Shown one piece after another: positions 13,894 through 14,716 of a DNA stretch of 14,716 bases. Both the position numbers and the translations under genes were made by a program. Location: contig CAZTAS010000167.1 in NCBI GenBank assembly GCA_964611635.1, positions 1-14,716 of the forward strand. Reading direction: 5' to 3'. Below the pieces are notes generated by a model. That model did no database searches, was not told where the DNA came from, and saw nothing but the letters and a program-made list of their open reading frames with translations. The stretch is from JAFDED01 sp964611635 (GTDB lineage: Bacteria > Desulfobacterota > JAFDED01). Numbering within the stretch: the stretch's first letter is position 1; every line of letters starts with the position of its first letter.

Positions 13894-14716
13894 AAGATAC
13901 TTCTGAGCAAGAATTTCAGCAATCTGAACGGCATTAAGGGCTGCGCCTTTTCGAAGGTTGTCCGATACAATCCAGAGGTTGATCCCACATTTTATGCTAT
14001 TGTCCTCCCTTATCCTTCCCACCAGTGTTTCATTCTGCCCTGTGGCGTCGATGGCCAATGGATATTTGTTAGTTGAAGGATCGTCTACTACACATACTCC
14101 TGGCGACATTGAGAGAATGTCGCGGACCTGCCCAACGGTCAATTTCTTTTCGGTCTCGATATTGACCGATTCCGAATGGGAATAGAATACCGGCACACGC
14201 ACAGTGGTGGCAGTGATGCGAATAGAGGAGTCCTCCATGATTTTTTTTGTTTCATTGACCATCTTTATTTCTTCCTTGGTATAGCCGTTATCCAGAAATA
14301 CATCAATGTGCGGAAGACAATTGAAGGCGATCTGATGTGGGTAGACCTTCTTCGTCACCGGTCGGCAGTTCATGATGTTTATGGTTTGCTCTTCCAGTTC
14401 AGCAATAGCCTCTTTACCCGTTCCTGATACGGATTGGTACGTGGAGACAACCACCCGGAGCACACGTGCAGCATCATGAATGGGCTTGAGAACCACCACC
14501 ATCTGGATGGTGGAACAGTTTGGATTAGCGATTATGCCCTTGTTCTTGTATTGGGCAATGGCATGGGCATTGACCTCCGGAACCACCAAGGGTACCTCCG
14601 GGTCCATCCGAAAAGCAGATGTATTGTCTATCACAACGCATCCCTGTTGGGCGGCAATAGGAGCAAACTTCATGCTCACTGCAGCTCCCGGAGAAAAAAG
14701 GCCAATGTCAACCCCG
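13891..14716 (-). CDS. asd: Aspartate-semialdehyde dehydrogenase, 5' end outside window
   Basis: NADP-dependent enzyme that reduces aspartyl phosphate to aspartate semialdehyde, the branch point to lysine/diaminopimelate, threonine and methionine. About 275 C-terminal residues of the usual 335-340 are visible. The frame is open to the window edge and reads VDIGLFSPGAAVSMKFAP before the first GTG/ATG, matching the family, so the gene is cut by the window rather than starting there. Key features: VVIDNTSAFRMD, the catalytic Cys in NPNCSTIQM, the STYQSVSGTGK loop, and the active-site His in RVPVFYSHSESVN. All are intact. The stop is TGA at 13893-13891. Confidence 0.97.
   Translation of the reverse strand, partial: GVDIGLFSPGAAVSMKFAPIAAQQGCVVIDNTSAFRMDPEVPLVVPEVNAHAIAQYKNKGIIANPNCSTIQMVVVLKPIHDAARVLRVVVSTYQSVSGTGKEAIAELEEQTINIMNCRPVTKKVYPHQIAFNCLPHIDVFLDNGYTKEEIKMVNETKKIMEDSSIRITATTVRVPVFYSHSESVNIETEKKLTVGQVRDILSMSPGVCVVDDPSTNKYPLAIDATGQNETLVGRIREDNSIKCGINLWIVSDNLRKGAALNAVQIAEILAQKYL

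Overview
The window looks like a chromosomal segment of a Gram-negative anaerobe, most likely a member of the Desulfobacterota (the former delta-proteobacteria). This rests on the gene order rho - rpmE - DUF1385 - prfA - prmC - murA, on an outer-membrane beta-barrel gene with a classical signal peptide, and on protein sequences of that flavour. It is not a marker-gene assignment. Coding density is ordinary. Two AT-richer non-coding stretches (about 3391-4364 and 5688-6514) flank the porin gene. I see no rRNA, tRNA, CRISPR array, transposase or phage gene.

Layout. (1) 74-1672, plus: the lipid II flippase MurJ. (2) 1768-3390, minus: a two-gene operon for the beta and alpha subunits of a class I CoA-transferase-like enzyme of the glutaconate CoA-transferase/IpdAB type. 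The alpha gene carries one in-frame UGA at codon 103. The reading frame and family conservation continue uninterrupted on both sides, and a compact stem-loop resembling a bacterial SECIS element starts 12-18 nt after the UGA. I therefore read it as a candidate selenoprotein, which would be a selenocysteine-containing CoA-transferase-like protein. (3) 4365-5687, plus: an outer-membrane porin with a long leader, its own promoter and a strong terminator. (4) 5890-6016: nested palindromic repeats of the dispersed intergenic type. (5) 6450-8071, plus: transcription terminator Rho, with a possible 22-codon leader ORF whose stop overlaps the rho start, then ribosomal protein L31 behind a hairpin that overlaps its ribosome binding site. 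(6) 8380-12597, plus: a tight operon of DUF1385 membrane protein, release factor 1 (prfA), RF1/RF2 glutamine methyltransferase (prmC) and MurA. (7) 12764-14716, minus: an uncharacterised MobA-like nucleotidyltransferase and the 3' part of asd, which runs off the window.

How the genes work together. MurJ, MurA and Asd (aspartate semialdehyde leads to diaminopimelate) all feed peptidoglycan synthesis. PrfA and PrmC are a functional pair, because PrmC methylates the GGQ glutamine of RF1. Rho, L31, RF1 and PrmC form an information-processing block. The CoA-transferase pair belongs to acyl-CoA catabolism. Its beta subunit lacks the catalytic glutamate of true CoA-transferases at the place I expect it, and the alpha subunit has the UGA codon next to the conserved G-x-P-F-x-P-x-R block. 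A different chemistry from the classical glutamyl-CoA mechanism is therefore possible. That mechanistic link is inference.
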